The notes: a model not told the origin generated them from the sequence alone. Shown: positions 37,883 to 47,474, counted from the first letter of the stretch. The stretch: 53,597 nt of DNA from Bacteroidota bacterium (GCA_018828585.1 JAHJVW010000053.1:1-53597), one strand, 5' to 3'. Made by a program: numbers and translations.

Positions 37883-38956
37883 ATGGACAATAGGATGTTA
37901 TCCAAACTAGATTATGTATATAAAATACTTTTCATTGTTGCATTAATAGTTTTTATTTTAATTTGGGCTGGAGATTTATTTGTCCCAATGTTAATTGGCG
38001 GTTTTATCGCTTTTGCATTGATACCTGTTAATCAATGGTTAGAGCGAAAGAAAATCCCTAGGATACTCGCTATTTCTCTTTCCCTAATTGTTTTTATTGG
38101 TGTTATTGGATTGTTTGCTTATTTAGTAAGTATCCAATTAACAGATCTTGTGAAAAATCTACCTAATCTTCAGGAAAAAGTTAACTTGTCATTAGAGAAT
38201 ACGCATAATTTTATTGAAGATAAATTTGGCTTAAATATTAAAGAGCAAGAATCTATTTTTCAAAGCGGAATTAATAATGCCTCCTCTTATATTAGTACTA
38301 TACTATTATCTACATCAGGAATCATTGCAACAATAGTGCAAATCCCTGTTTATGTTTTCCTGTTCTTGCTATATCGTAATAATTTTAAGAATGTATTAAT
38401 TAGCTATTTTCCAGTTAAAAAGAAAGATAAAAAAAGTTGGATTCAGCAAGTTAAAAACGTCATACAAGGCTATGTTTCGGGAATGTCCCTAGTGATTTTA
38501 ACCATTGCTACATTAAACTGTATAGGCTTACTTATTTTGGGAATTCCTTACGCCATTTTTTTTGGTGTATTCTCAGCTGTGTTGACCATTATTCCATACA
38601 TCGGAAATTTCATTGGTTGCTCATTACCAGTTCTAATGGCTTTAATTACTAAAGATAGTTCTTGGTATGCTATTGGCGTCATTGGCGTTTATATATTTAT
38701 TCAGTTTTTAGAAGGAAATATCATAACCCCTAAAATAATGGGTAATAAAGTAAGTATTAACGCCTTGGCAGCGATAATTGCCTTAGTAATTGGTGGGAAA
38801 ATTTTAGGAATAGCTGGAATGATTATCGCTATACCAGCCATGGGGGTTTTAAAAGTAATACTATCTCATTCTAATCATTTAAAGCCAATTACTTTATTAA
38901 TGGATGATATGGACAGTAAATTTAATCCTGAAGAGGATGAGGTATTGGAAGACTAA
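37883..38956 (+). CDS. AI-2E family (PerM-like) membrane transporter
   Basis: This 357-residue inner-membrane protein has seven to eight predicted spans. Family features include the N-terminal paired spans with a FVPMLIGGFIAFALIPV segment (about 33-49), a soluble helical domain (about 80-145) and the late signatures ILGIPYAIFFGVFSAVLTIIPYIG and FLEGNIITPKIMGNKVSINALA (about 272-293). Members export autoinducer-2, other small molecules or Na+; the substrate is not predictable. Its stop overlaps the next start (TAATG). Confidence 0.87.
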   Translation: MDNRMLSKLDYVYKILFIVALIVFILIWAGDLFVPMLIGGFIAFALIPVNQWLERKKIPRILAISLSLIVFIGVIGLFAYLVSIQLTDLVKNLPNLQEKVNLSLENTHNFIEDKFGLNIKEQESIFQSGINNASSYISTILLSTSGIIATIVQIPVYVFLFLLYRNNFKNVLISYFPVKKKDKKSWIQQVKNVIQGYVSGMSLVILTIATLNCIGLLILGIPYAIFFGVFSAVLTIIPYIGNFIGCSLPVLMALITKDSSWYAIGVIGVYIFIQFLEGNIITPKIMGNKVSINALAAIIALVIGGKILGIAGMIIAIPAMGVLKVILSHSNHLKPITLLMDDMDSKFNPEEDEVLED

Positions 38957-39864
38957 TGTCAACTAAAAAAGTATTATTTGTTATTAACAAAAAAGCAGGC
39001 TTGCAAAGTAAGGTTGATATTGAAAAAATAATCAGCAATGCTGCCAAAAAGCTACATTTTCAATTTTTCATTTATAAAATGAATGATGGTGATGTAATTG
39101 CTGAAATTAAAAATGAAATAAAGATTCATCAACCTGATATTGTAGCGGCTGTAGGTGGCGATGGTACTGTAAATTTAATTGCCCAAATCATTCAACAAAC
39201 TGATATTTCTTTATTGATTATTCCAATGGGATCCGCTAACGGGATGGCTAAAGAACTCCAAATTCCTATTCAAATCAAAGATTGCTTAGCATTAATTGTT
39301 TCTGGAAAAGAGACGAAAATTGATTTACTAAAAGTAAATGATGAAATATCTATTCATTTAGCTGATGTAGGGCTAAATGCTCGAATTGTAAAACGCTTTC
39401 AATTAGATAGTAAAAGAGGATTATTAACCTACGCTAAACACCTATTTTTTGAAGTATTTGTCCTAAAGAGAACTAATTTTAGCATTATTACTAACGGAAA
39501 GAAAAGACGAGTTAAGGCTGTCTCTCTAACTTTTGCAAATGCAACTCAATATGGTACTGGAGCGGTTATTAATCCTGATGGAAAGTTAAATGATGGTCTT
39601 TTCGAAATATGTATTGTAAAACCTTTTCCAAAATATGAGTTAATCAAGATTACTTTTCAAATGTTTAGGAGGACGCTTAAATATTCTAATTTTTTTGAAG
39701 TGATACAATGTAAAGAAGCTCGAGTCAAATCGCAAAGAGCTACTTTATTACAGATTGATGGTGAAGTAATTGGGCAAGTTAAAGAGATTAATTTGGCTTG
39801 TTTACCTGCCGCTTTAAAAGTACTTATTCCAAATCATCTAAAGCATCCAACCCTCATAAACTAA
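38956..39864 (+). CDS. Diacylglycerol/lipid kinase family protein
   Basis: This 302-residue protein is of the DAG/sphingosine/YegS-type lipid kinase family. It shows the nucleotide-binding VGGDGTVNLIA (about 64-74) and PMGSANGMAKEL (about 92-103), in which the usual PxGTxN is PMGSAN, and a C-terminal beta domain with LQIDGEVIGQ (about 268-277). It probably phosphorylates a membrane lipid with ATP. It is the last gene of the M23 peptidase operon and runs 27 bp into the end of the convergent metallophosphoesterase gene. Confidence 0.88.
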   Translation: MSTKKVLFVINKKAGLQSKVDIEKIISNAAKKLHFQFFIYKMNDGDVIAEIKNEIKIHQPDIVAAVGGDGTVNLIAQIIQQTDISLLIIPMGSANGMAKELQIPIQIKDCLALIVSGKETKIDLLKVNDEISIHLADVGLNARIVKRFQLDSKRGLLTYAKHLFFEVFVLKRTNFSIITNGKKRRVKAVSLTFANATQYGTGAVINPDGKLNDGLFEICIVKPFPKYELIKITFQMFRRTLKYSNFFEVIQCKEARVKSQRATLLQIDGEVIGQVKEINLACLPAALKVLIPNHLKHPTLIN

Positions 39865-40890
39865 CTCTCCTTTTTTGTTGCCCTCTTCAACTATCCAAGC
39901 TTCTGCTTTCGCCTTATTCTCTTTATAAAATTTAATCTTAAAAAAACCTTTTGCCGAAATTCCAAAACGCGAATGCTTACTATCTAAAACATAAGTAGCT
40001 TTTGAAGCTGCGCCGCTAATGATATAATTATTTTGATATTTCTCTATAAATTGCAAGTTGTGCTCGTGTCCGGCTGCATAAATTAATCCAGGGTATTTTC
40101 TAAAAATCTCTTTTAATCGTTTTCTTAAAATTTTAAATCTTGGATGAGATAAATCTTCTCTGGCGCCAAAGTATTTTCGGTATAGTGGTAATAATGATCC
40201 TAAAAATGGTATAGGTAGATAAGCTCTTTTTTTATAAAGTGTAAGCGGGAATAAGTGATGTTTGAATTTATATCTTCCTCCATGTAAAGAGTAGCTATAA
40301 ATAGGATAATGACCTATCATCAGGATTCTTTTATCCTTATTTCGCTCTAAAATTTCTTCTAGCTGCGTAAAAAAATCTTCCTCATGCTCAATTCCACATC
40401 CTTCATGAGCACCAATGGGTCTAAATCCTTTCTGAATCCACCATTGAGTGTTAATGGCAATCATCACTAAATCCTCAGTTAAATTAATTTCTCTTGGGCC
40501 AGGACAACCATTTTCGGGAATAAAAACATCTGGTTGATGAAAAAGCTTCTGAATATATTTCTCTTGTCTTAATACATATTCGATTCCATCTTCCTTCCCT
40601 TTATTCCAATCATGATTTCCAGAGATAAAATACACTTGACCAGGGAAATTTTCAACTGATTGATGATAAATCTGTACTACTTTTTCAGCATCTGCTCTAA
40701 GTGGATCATTTTCTGGAGGTAATCCTTTTGGATAGATATTGTCTCCTAAAAACACAATGGCTGAATTAGCTTTAGTTGGCAAGTGAGCTTTCATCATTTC
40801 TATCAATTCATCAGGCTGGTTTCTTTTTATATTCCCAGAATCTCCAATTAAAATAACTTCGAAAACTTCATCTTGCTGTTGCATACTCAT
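39838..40890 (-). CDS. Calcineurin-like metallophosphoesterase
   Basis: The 350-residue protein has the dinuclear-metal signature of the calcineurin superfamily: LIGDSGN (about 14-20), FLGDNIYPKGL (about 46-56), ISGNHDWNKG (about 93-102), IGHYPIYSYSLHGGR (about 193-207) and AAGHEHNLQF (about 267-276). There is no clear signal peptide, so it is probably cytoplasmic or at the inner face. The substrate is unknown. It converges on the lipid kinase gene, with the last 27 bp overlapping, and is divergent from the PorV-like gene by 87 bp. Confidence 0.9.
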   Translation of the reverse strand: MSMQQQDEVFEVILIGDSGNIKRNQPDELIEMMKAHLPTKANSAIVFLGDNIYPKGLPPENDPLRADAEKVVQIYHQSVENFPGQVYFISGNHDWNKGKEDGIEYVLRQEKYIQKLFHQPDVFIPENGCPGPREINLTEDLVMIAINTQWWIQKGFRPIGAHEGCGIEHEEDFFTQLEEILERNKDKRILMIGHYPIYSYSLHGGRYKFKHHLFPLTLYKKRAYLPIPFLGSLLPLYRKYFGAREDLSHPRFKILRKRLKEIFRKYPGLIYAAGHEHNLQFIEKYQNNYIISGAASKATYVLDSKHSRFGISAKGFFKIKFYKENKAKAEAWIVEEGNKKGELVYEGWML

Positions 40891-40977
40891 TTAACTTACA
40901 AAAATTTAACCGAAACACTAAGATTCTTGTGGTAATTTAATAATGATTGCTTATTTTCATATTATAAATTATTATCT

Positions 40978-41778
40978 ATGAATAAAATCTACCCTTTTAT
41001 TCTTTTTTTAATTTTATCATATCCTGCTTTTTGTCAGCTTAATTATGGCCCCAGAATAGCCTCATTAGCAAATGCTGGCGTTGCTTTGCAAGATGTGTGG
41101 TGTGCACAAAATAATCAGGCTGGCTTAGCCAAAATAGAAAGACCACAAATTTCTATAGCTTATGAAAGTAGATTTGGTGTAAAAGAATTAAGCACAAAAT
41201 CTGCCGTATTTGCTTTACCATTCAAAAGTTATGTCATTTCGGCTTCTTTTACTTCTTATGGTGTAGAAAGTTATGCTGAAACAAAAACTGGGTTAAGTTT
41301 AGCCAAAAAATTTGGTGATAACCTTCATTTAGCAGTCAACGCCAATTACCATCAAATTAACATCACCAATTATGGAAACGAAAACACCTTTTCTGTTGAA
41401 GCAGGCATTCAATACAAAGTAACACCTAGTTTATGGTTAGCATCGCATATAGCTAATCCAAATCAAAGTAAATACGGCAAAAACATAGATCAAATTATTC
41501 CACCTCATATACGTTTTGGAGCAAGTTATATTATTTCTAAACAGCTGATGTTATGTAGCGAAATTGAAAAAGTATTGGATGGCAATACGGATTTTAAAAC
41601 TGGAATTGAATATAAAGTTGTTGATTTTTTAGCTTTAAGAGGCGGTATCAGTGTAAACACATTTAAACAATATGCTGGTTTCGGCTTAAATTATCAAAAA
41701 ATAGCATTTGATTTTGCAGTTTCTTCCCATCCAGTATTAGGTTATTCTCCACAAATTTCATTAGGTTATGAATTCTAG
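40978..41778 (+). CDS. PorV/PorQ-like outer-membrane beta-barrel protein
   Basis: The 266-residue protein has a signal peptide (about 1-19, ending FCQ). The mature start GPRIASLANAGVALQDVWCAQNNQAGLA is the N-terminal plug signature of the PorV/PorQ/FadL-like family, where A-x-N-P-A-x-L is usual. The rest is alternating beta strands ending in a terminal Phe, the mark of BAM-inserted barrels. It overlaps the HhH barrel gene by 11 bp. PorV-type proteins can serve the type IX secretion system as shuttles, but no other secretion genes lie here, so a role with its own operon partners is as likely. Confidence 0.78.
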   Translation: MNKIYPFILFLILSYPAFCQLNYGPRIASLANAGVALQDVWCAQNNQAGLAKIERPQISIAYESRFGVKELSTKSAVFALPFKSYVISASFTSYGVESYAETKTGLSLAKKFGDNLHLAVNANYHQINITNYGNENTFSVEAGIQYKVTPSLWLASHIANPNQSKYGKNIDQIIPPHIRFGASYIISKQLMLCSEIEKVLDGNTDFKTGIEYKVVDFLALRGGISVNTFKQYAGFGLNYQKIAFDFAVSSHPVLGYSPQISLGYEF

Positions 41779-43828
41779 CTGGAAAATCATACTGATTCTA
41801 TGTATCAATTTGATTTTCTTTAAATCTTATGCCCAGCAAACTAATGATTTGGTGATAGAATATATCATAGAGTCAATTGCTGCAAATCAAACTGAAGATT
41901 TCGATTATACCGAGTTGGTTGATCGCTTAAATTATTATCGAAAGAATAAAATCAATCTGAATAAAACAAACCGTGAGCAATTGCAAGAACTCTATTTCTT
42001 AAATCCTTTACAAATCAACAACCTTTTAGATCATATTGCAGTTAACGATAAACTGATTAATACATTAGAGTTGCAAAGTATTGATGGATTTGATTTAGAA
42101 ACGATTAAGAATCTACTATACTTTGCAGATATCAATACGCCTACAGGTTTTGAGAATTTTTCTTTCAAAAGACTATTTAGAGATGGAAGAAACGATATTT
42201 TAATTAGATATAATCGATATTTGGAGCCTCAAATTAGTTATTCTATTCCCAATAACTCTAGCAAATCGCGTTATTTAGGGTCTCCTGAAAGAGTCTACAC
42301 TCGTTATCGATTTTCATTTAGTAATAACATCCAATTCTCTTTAAATTTAGAAAAAGATGCAGGAGAAAAGTTTTGGAATAATACCAATAACTTAAAAGGA
42401 CCTGATTTTGTCTCTGCGAGTTTATATATCAAAGATTTAAGTAAAATTAAGAAATTAGTAATTGGTGACTACGCTTTACAATTTGGACAAGGTTTAACAC
42501 TTTGGAGCGGTTTAAGCTTTGGAAAAGGTGCCGATATTTTTACAGTTGCAAAGCAAGATTTAGGTTTAAGACCTTATACATCTGTAAATGAATATTCTTT
42601 TTTTAGGGGGATTTCCACTCAAATTAATTTCGGAAGATTTGATTTTACACCTTTTATTTCTTTCAATAAACTAGACGCTGGCATTAGCTTAAATCCAATT
42701 ACCAATGCTCAGGATATATCTTCTTTACAACAAAGTGGTTTACATCGTACAGAGAATGAGTTAAAAAATAAAAACAGAATTAATCAACAAGTTTTTGGTG
42801 GAAATTTACAATACAGCGTTCGCAAATTATCTATTGGCTTAACCGGATATCATTCTAAGTATAGTGAGAATTTTGCTCCAGGAACTTCTCTTTATAATCA
42901 GTTTAATTTTTCTGGTAATCAGTTAGATAATGTAGGTATTAATTATAGTTACACCTATCAGAACATCTATTTCTTTGGTGAATTTGCACATAGTTTAGGT
43001 AGTGGAATTGCCTATATCAATGGTCTAATTAGCAGTTTATCACCAGCTGTTTCTATGGTTTTATTTCATCGTAATTACCAAAAAAATTATCACTCTTTCT
43101 ATAACCAAGGAATTGGAGAAAGTAGTACGGCGGTAAATGAAAAAGGTTTTTATGGCGGCTTGCAAATTAAACCTGATAGTAAGTTAGAGATTAATTTCTA
43201 TGCCGATTTATTCAAGTTCCCATGGTTAAAATTTAGGGTTGATGCGCCTTCTACTGGCTTCGATTTATTTAGTCAGCTAAATTTCACACCCAATAAAACC
43301 ACTCGTTTTAGTTTAAGATATCAACTCCAAAATAAACAGCAAAATTCTCCCAATTCATCATTTGTTAATAGTTTGGTTTTTGTTAAAAAATCAAATTACA
43401 GAGCTGAATTTCAATATCAGATTAACAAAACCTTCAGTTTAAGAAACAGAATTGAAATGGTTCAATATCATGAAGAAAATTCACCTTTTCGATATGGTTA
43501 TTTAGCTTATCAGGATATAAATTACAATCCTTTAAGTTCTAAAATATCAGGAAATATGCGTTTTGCATTATTTGATACCGATGGTTTTGATACCAAAATT
43601 TACGCTTATGAGAACGACGTTTTATATGGTTTTTCAATCCCTGCTTTTCAAAATCAAGGAATTAGATATTATGCCAATGCCCGCTATAACTTAAAAAGAG
43701 GAATAGATTTTTGGTTTCGGTATAGTTATACTCAATATAATAATCAAACAACAGTTGGTTCAGGTTTAGATTTGATTGAGGGAAATCATCGGTCAGAAAT
43801 AAAAATTCAATTGAGATTTCAATTTTAA
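41768..43828 (+). CDS. Outer-membrane beta-barrel with N-terminal helix-hairpin-helix (ComEA-like) domain
   Basis: The protein has 686 residues. A signal peptide (about 1-22) is followed by a helical domain (about 25-120) with two HhH-type units, INLNKTNREQLQELYFLN (about 57-74) and LELQSIDGFDLETIKNLLYF (about 96-115), which resemble the DNA-binding repeats of ComEA. Residues of about 130-686 are Asn/Tyr/Phe-rich beta strands ending in a terminal Phe, so an outer-membrane barrel. It is translationally coupled to the PorV-like gene upstream and to comEC downstream, which suggests a DNA channel or receptor at the outer membrane. The function is unproven. Confidence 0.78.
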   Translation: MNSSWKIILILCINLIFFKSYAQQTNDLVIEYIIESIAANQTEDFDYTELVDRLNYYRKNKINLNKTNREQLQELYFLNPLQINNLLDHIAVNDKLINTLELQSIDGFDLETIKNLLYFADINTPTGFENFSFKRLFRDGRNDILIRYNRYLEPQISYSIPNNSSKSRYLGSPERVYTRYRFSFSNNIQFSLNLEKDAGEKFWNNTNNLKGPDFVSASLYIKDLSKIKKLVIGDYALQFGQGLTLWSGLSFGKGADIFTVAKQDLGLRPYTSVNEYSFFRGISTQINFGRFDFTPFISFNKLDAGISLNPITNAQDISSLQQSGLHRTENELKNKNRINQQVFGGNLQYSVRKLSIGLTGYHSKYSENFAPGTSLYNQFNFSGNQLDNVGINYSYTYQNIYFFGEFAHSLGSGIAYINGLISSLSPAVSMVLFHRNYQKNYHSFYNQGIGESSTAVNEKGFYGGLQIKPDSKLEINFYADLFKFPWLKFRVDAPSTGFDLFSQLNFTPNKTTRFSLRYQLQNKQQNSPNSSFVNSLVFVKKSNYRAEFQYQINKTFSLRNRIEMVQYHEENSPFRYGYLAYQDINYNPLSSKISGNMRFALFDTDGFDTKIYAYENDVLYGFSIPAFQNQGIRYYANARYNLKRGIDFWFRYSYTQYNNQTTVGSGLDLIEGNHRSEIKIQLRFQF

Positions 43829-45903
43829 TGATTGCTTATTACAAAACAGAAGTTCCGTTTTTGCGTCTGCTCTTATTTTTTATAGGTGGGGTTTCTATTT
43901 CTATACTTTTTAATTTGGCCCCACAAAATTTTTGGTTGTTCATTTGGGTTATTCTATTTATAGCTTTATTAGGGTTTGCCATTAGCTATAAAGATCAAAA
44001 AGTTTATCTCCACTCCCATTTCATAGGAATTCTGATTTATTTACAAATGATGATTTCTGGAATCATTTTATGCAATCAGCATAAACAGATTTATTGGAAA
44101 TCTCACTTCTCAAATCAGCCAGCAGATGAGTTGATTATAACAATTGATGAAGAACCCAGAGTTAAAGGAGACATCGCCCGATTCGATGCTAATGTGAAAG
44201 GCAGTATTTTTAATGGAGTGTATAATCAAACCGAAGGAAAGCTTTTGTTGGCTATGCGCTTTGACACTACGAAAGCGCTGAATTTAAATTATGGTGATGA
44301 TTTACTCATTAAAGCTAAATACGAAGCAACCGAACAGCCTTATAATTCAGCCGAGTTCAATTATAAAAGATATTTGTCCTTTCAACAGATTTATCATCAA
44401 ACGTTTATCAACCAAAAACAGACTGCGAAAATCGATTCAAATAAAGGAAATTTCATAAAAGCTTTCGCGTTAAAATTTAGAACACAACAAGTCAAAAAGT
44501 TTAAAAATTTCCTTCCTGACAAAGAGGCTCAAGCAGTTGCATCAACATTGATTTTAGGATACCGAACCGATTTAAGTAAAGATATTTTAGACGCTTACTC
44601 TAAAACAGGGACCATGCATGTGCTCTCCGTTTCTGGGATGCATGTCGCTATTGTAGTTTTATTATTGGATTTTCTGCTCTCTTTCATGAATAAAAAAACA
44701 AAGTGGCGAATCATAAAATCTATCTTAATGATTAGCCTGATTTGGTTTTATGCCTTATTAGCTGGTCTTGCTCCGTCTGTAGAACGAGCAGCAATTATGC
44801 TGACGTTTATTTTAGTGGCTAAAGCTTTCAACAAGCGGATTAACATTTTCAATATCATTGCGATTGCGGCCTTTATCATTCTGATTAACAATCCATTTAG
44901 TTTAACCAATGTAGGTTTTCAACTTTCTTTTATTGCAGTTTGCGGATTGATTTATCTACAACCAAAAATTGGTCAACTTTATCAACCAAAAAACAGAGTT
45001 TTACAATTTTGTTGGACCTGCATTTCTGTATCTATTGCAGCGCAATTGTCTACTGCGCCTATCAGTTTATATTACTTTCATCAGTTTCCGGTTTACTTTG
45101 TAATTAGCAATCTATTCATCACGCTACCTGCTATTTTAATTATGTATGCAGGTATTTCTTTTCTTCTACTAAGCTTTGTAACTCCATTGGCAAAAGTTTT
45201 AGGAATTATTTTAAATGAGCTTATTGGCTTTACTAATAAAGGTTTGATTTTGATAGAGCAATTACACTATGCTAACATTACTAAAATATGGATGAGTTTT
45301 AGTGAGATTATTCTTTTCTATTTAATTCTGATTTTAACACTCAAATCTATCAAAGAAAAGCGCTACTTAAAGTTTGCAGTAATTGCTTTTAGCTTTTTAA
45401 TCCTTGGTAAAACGTATAGTCATTTTAAAAGCTTAAGACAAAAGCAGGTTACTTTTTTTAGTCTTAGAAAAAACACGGCTGCGGTATTTATAAATGGCAG
45501 AAACGCGTTCTTAATCACAGATTTAAATCCTGATGAATACACCTATTTATTTTCTGTTAAACCTTATTTGGATAGTTGTCAAATTAATCAAATTCAATAT
45601 TATGATCCTCATCAAAACAAAAGCGAAAAATTATTTACTTTTGAAGATCATCGGTTAAAAATTGTCCATCAAGAAGAAAAAATAAAAGGTTTAAATAAAA
45701 TCGATTGGTTAATACTTAGTGGTGATCACCTATATGACTTAACTAACATTTTAAATCAAAATAAATACGAAAAACTTTTTATTGACGGAAAAAACAGAGA
45801 CTTTGTTATAAAGAGTATGCAAACACAACTTCTAAAACATAATTTAAATGTTCATGTTTTAAAGAGAAGTTTCAGCATTGAACTAAAAATTAATAAAAAG
45901 TGA
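43828..45903 (+). CDS. comEC: ComEC/Rec2-family DNA translocation channel
   Basis: ComEC carries single-stranded DNA over the inner membrane during natural transformation. The protein has 691 residues with an N-terminal membrane pair (about 8-80), an OB-like DUF4131 domain (about 95-200), and the Competence domain (about 230-510) with the signature GTMHVLSVSGMHVAIVVLLLDF (about 265-286) and several spans. The last part (about 545-690) lacks the HxHxDH of the metallo-beta-lactamase domain seen in many ComEC proteins, so the nuclease part is lost or very divergent. Its start lies on the stop of the HhH barrel gene, and the enoyl-CoA hydratase frame begins at its stop. Confidence 0.9.
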   Translation: MIAYYKTEVPFLRLLLFFIGGVSISILFNLAPQNFWLFIWVILFIALLGFAISYKDQKVYLHSHFIGILIYLQMMISGIILCNQHKQIYWKSHFSNQPADELIITIDEEPRVKGDIARFDANVKGSIFNGVYNQTEGKLLLAMRFDTTKALNLNYGDDLLIKAKYEATEQPYNSAEFNYKRYLSFQQIYHQTFINQKQTAKIDSNKGNFIKAFALKFRTQQVKKFKNFLPDKEAQAVASTLILGYRTDLSKDILDAYSKTGTMHVLSVSGMHVAIVVLLLDFLLSFMNKKTKWRIIKSILMISLIWFYALLAGLAPSVERAAIMLTFILVAKAFNKRINIFNIIAIAAFIILINNPFSLTNVGFQLSFIAVCGLIYLQPKIGQLYQPKNRVLQFCWTCISVSIAAQLSTAPISLYYFHQFPVYFVISNLFITLPAILIMYAGISFLLLSFVTPLAKVLGIILNELIGFTNKGLILIEQLHYANITKIWMSFSEIILFYLILILTLKSIKEKRYLKFAVIAFSFLILGKTYSHFKSLRQKQVTFFSLRKNTAAVFINGRNAFLITDLNPDEYTYLFSVKPYLDSCQINQIQYYDPHQNKSEKLFTFEDHRLKIVHQEEKIKGLNKIDWLILSGDHLYDLTNILNQNKYEKLFIDGKNRDFVIKSMQTQLLKHNLNVHVLKRSFSIELKINKK

Positions 45904-45908
45904 TAAAT

Positions 45909-46679
45909 ATGTTAGTAGATTATCAGGTATCAGAAAGAATAGCTTCTATTACCTTAAATAGGGCCGAAAAGAGGAATGCTTTAAATTCTGAAGTGGTAAA
46001 AGAACTTATAAAAGCTTTTGAAACCGCAGAGCATGATGAACAAGTAAAAGTAATTATCTTAAAAGCTAATGGAGATGTTTTTAGTGCTGGTGCTGACTTA
46101 GATTACCTCAAAAAGCTTCAATCCAACTCGTTTGAAGAAAATCTTTCAGACTCAAATCTACTTAAAAAGTTATTTCAACAAATTTATCAACAACCAAAAA
46201 TAGTAATTGCTCAAGTAGAAGGTCATGCCATCGCGGGAGGTTGTGGTTTAGCATCAATTTGCGACTATATATTTAGTGTACCTGAAGCGAGGTTTGGCTA
46301 TACAGAAGTGAAAATAGGATTTATACCAGCCATTGTAGCTGTGTTTTTAGTCAGAAGAATTGGAGAAGGAAAAGCGAAAGAACTTTTGTTTGGTGGTGAT
46401 TTAATTGATGCTGAAAAAGCACAAAACTTGGGGTTAATCAATTACATTATTGATCCTAATAAAATTGCTGATGAAGTAAAATCTTTCGCTTTAAAACTTT
46501 GTAAAAGTACTTCAGCTCAATCAATTGCGTTAACAAAACAATTATTAAATAATGTGCAAGATTTACCTCTGGCAGAAGCGCTTGAATTTGCATCAGAAAT
46601 GAATGCTCATGCCCGCTCTACCGATGATTGTAAGAAGGGAATTTCTGCTTTTTTGAATAAAATTAAAATTGAGTGGTAA
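45909..46679 (+). CDS. Enoyl-CoA hydratase/isomerase (crotonase) family protein
   Basis: In this 256-residue crotonase the CoA and oxyanion-hole motifs are NRAEKRNALN (about 17-26), NGDVFSAGADLDYL (about 57-70) and VEGHAIAGGCGLASICDY (about 98-115), with TEVKIGFIPAIV following. It would hydrate or isomerise an acyl-CoA; the exact substrate is unknown. The frame opens at a GTG overlapping the comEC stop, but ATG 45909 gives the conserved start. It seems to travel with the comEC operon by position only, with no clear link to DNA uptake. Confidence 0.9.
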   Translation: MLVDYQVSERIASITLNRAEKRNALNSEVVKELIKAFETAEHDEQVKVIILKANGDVFSAGADLDYLKKLQSNSFEENLSDSNLLKKLFQQIYQQPKIVIAQVEGHAIAGGCGLASICDYIFSVPEARFGYTEVKIGFIPAIVAVFLVRRIGEGKAKELLFGGDLIDAEKAQNLGLINYIIDPNKIADEVKSFALKLCKSTSAQSIALTKQLLNNVQDLPLAEALEFASEMNAHARSTDDCKKGISAFLNKIKIEW

Positions 46680-46742
46680 ACATTTATTAATGTAACTTTT
46701 TAATCAACATAGTATCTAACATATCAAACAAACAACAAAAAC

Positions 46743-47423
46743 ATGCTTAAAAATTTAAAATTAGGTCTTATTGCATTCATTTGTATAGGGTCATCTTTTG
46801 CGGCAAATGCGCAAAAAGCAATTAAAGAGGGAACAATAACTTACGCAGTTGAATACAACTTACCTCCTGATCAACAATCTATGGCAGCAATGCTTCCAAC
46901 TGAGTATAAAATAGAGTTTAAAGGAGATTTGAGTAGATTTAAAATGGATATGGGTATGTTCGCTACATCGGTTATTTATAATGATGCAACAAAGGAAATG
47001 ATGAGTTTAACTGAAATTCCGATGCAAAATAAAAAGATTGGTGTTAAAATGAACAAAGACCAAACTAAGAAAATGCAGGATTTACAGTCTGGAGAAAAAG
47101 AATTTGAAATACAAACGACCACAGATACCAAGCAAATTGCTGGATATAACTGCAAAAAATACATCTTTAAGGATAAAATATCTGGAGATAGTATGGATGT
47201 TTGGGCAACAAATGATGTTACGATACCTGAAAATTCATTCTCTGCAGCATTGACAGGATTAAATGGTTTTCCTGTTCAATTTGAGAACAATGCGAGAGGT
47301 ATGAAATCAAAATTAACTTTGAAAAACATCAAAGAAGGACCGATAACTGCAATTGACATGACCATTCCTTCAGGGTTTGAAACCATGACTTTTGAAGATA
47401 TCATGGCTCAAATGGGCGGATAA
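46743..47423 (+). CDS. Secreted DUF4412/GLPGLI-like protein
   Basis: The 226-residue protein has a signal peptide (about 1-23, ending ANA). The body is beta-rich, with an EGTITYAVEYNLP start (about 28-40) and TTDTKQIAGYNCKKYIFKD (about 126-144), the latter a typical segment of GLPGLI/DUF4412-type periplasmic proteins. The role is unknown; such proteins are common in Bacteroidota envelopes. It stands alone after the crotonase gene and is followed by a long hairpin. Confidence 0.72.
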   Translation: MLKNLKLGLIAFICIGSSFAANAQKAIKEGTITYAVEYNLPPDQQSMAAMLPTEYKIEFKGDLSRFKMDMGMFATSVIYNDATKEMMSLTEIPMQNKKIGVKMNKDQTKKMQDLQSGEKEFEIQTTTDTKQIAGYNCKKYIFKDKISGDSMDVWATNDVTIPENSFSAALTGLNGFPVQFENNARGMKSKLTLKNIKEGPITAIDMTIPSGFETMTFEDIMAQMGG

Positions 47424-47430
47424 AATTTTT

Positions 47431-47474
47431 TGAAGCGTTTAAAATCCTGTTACTACAGGTTTTAAGCGCTTCAT
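47431..47474 (+). terminator. Long imperfect hairpin after the DUF4412-like gene
   Basis: TGAAGCGTTTAAAATCCTGT pairs with ACAGGTTTTAAGCGCTTCA with one bulge and one wobble and a short loop. It begins 8 bp after the stop. The following T-run is weak, so this may be a terminator or an RNA-stabilising hairpin. Confidence 0.55.

Noticed and set aside
40978-41778. Type IX secretion locus
   Set aside because: Only one PorV-like protein is present; no porKLMN, sprA or C-terminal signal proteins are in the window.
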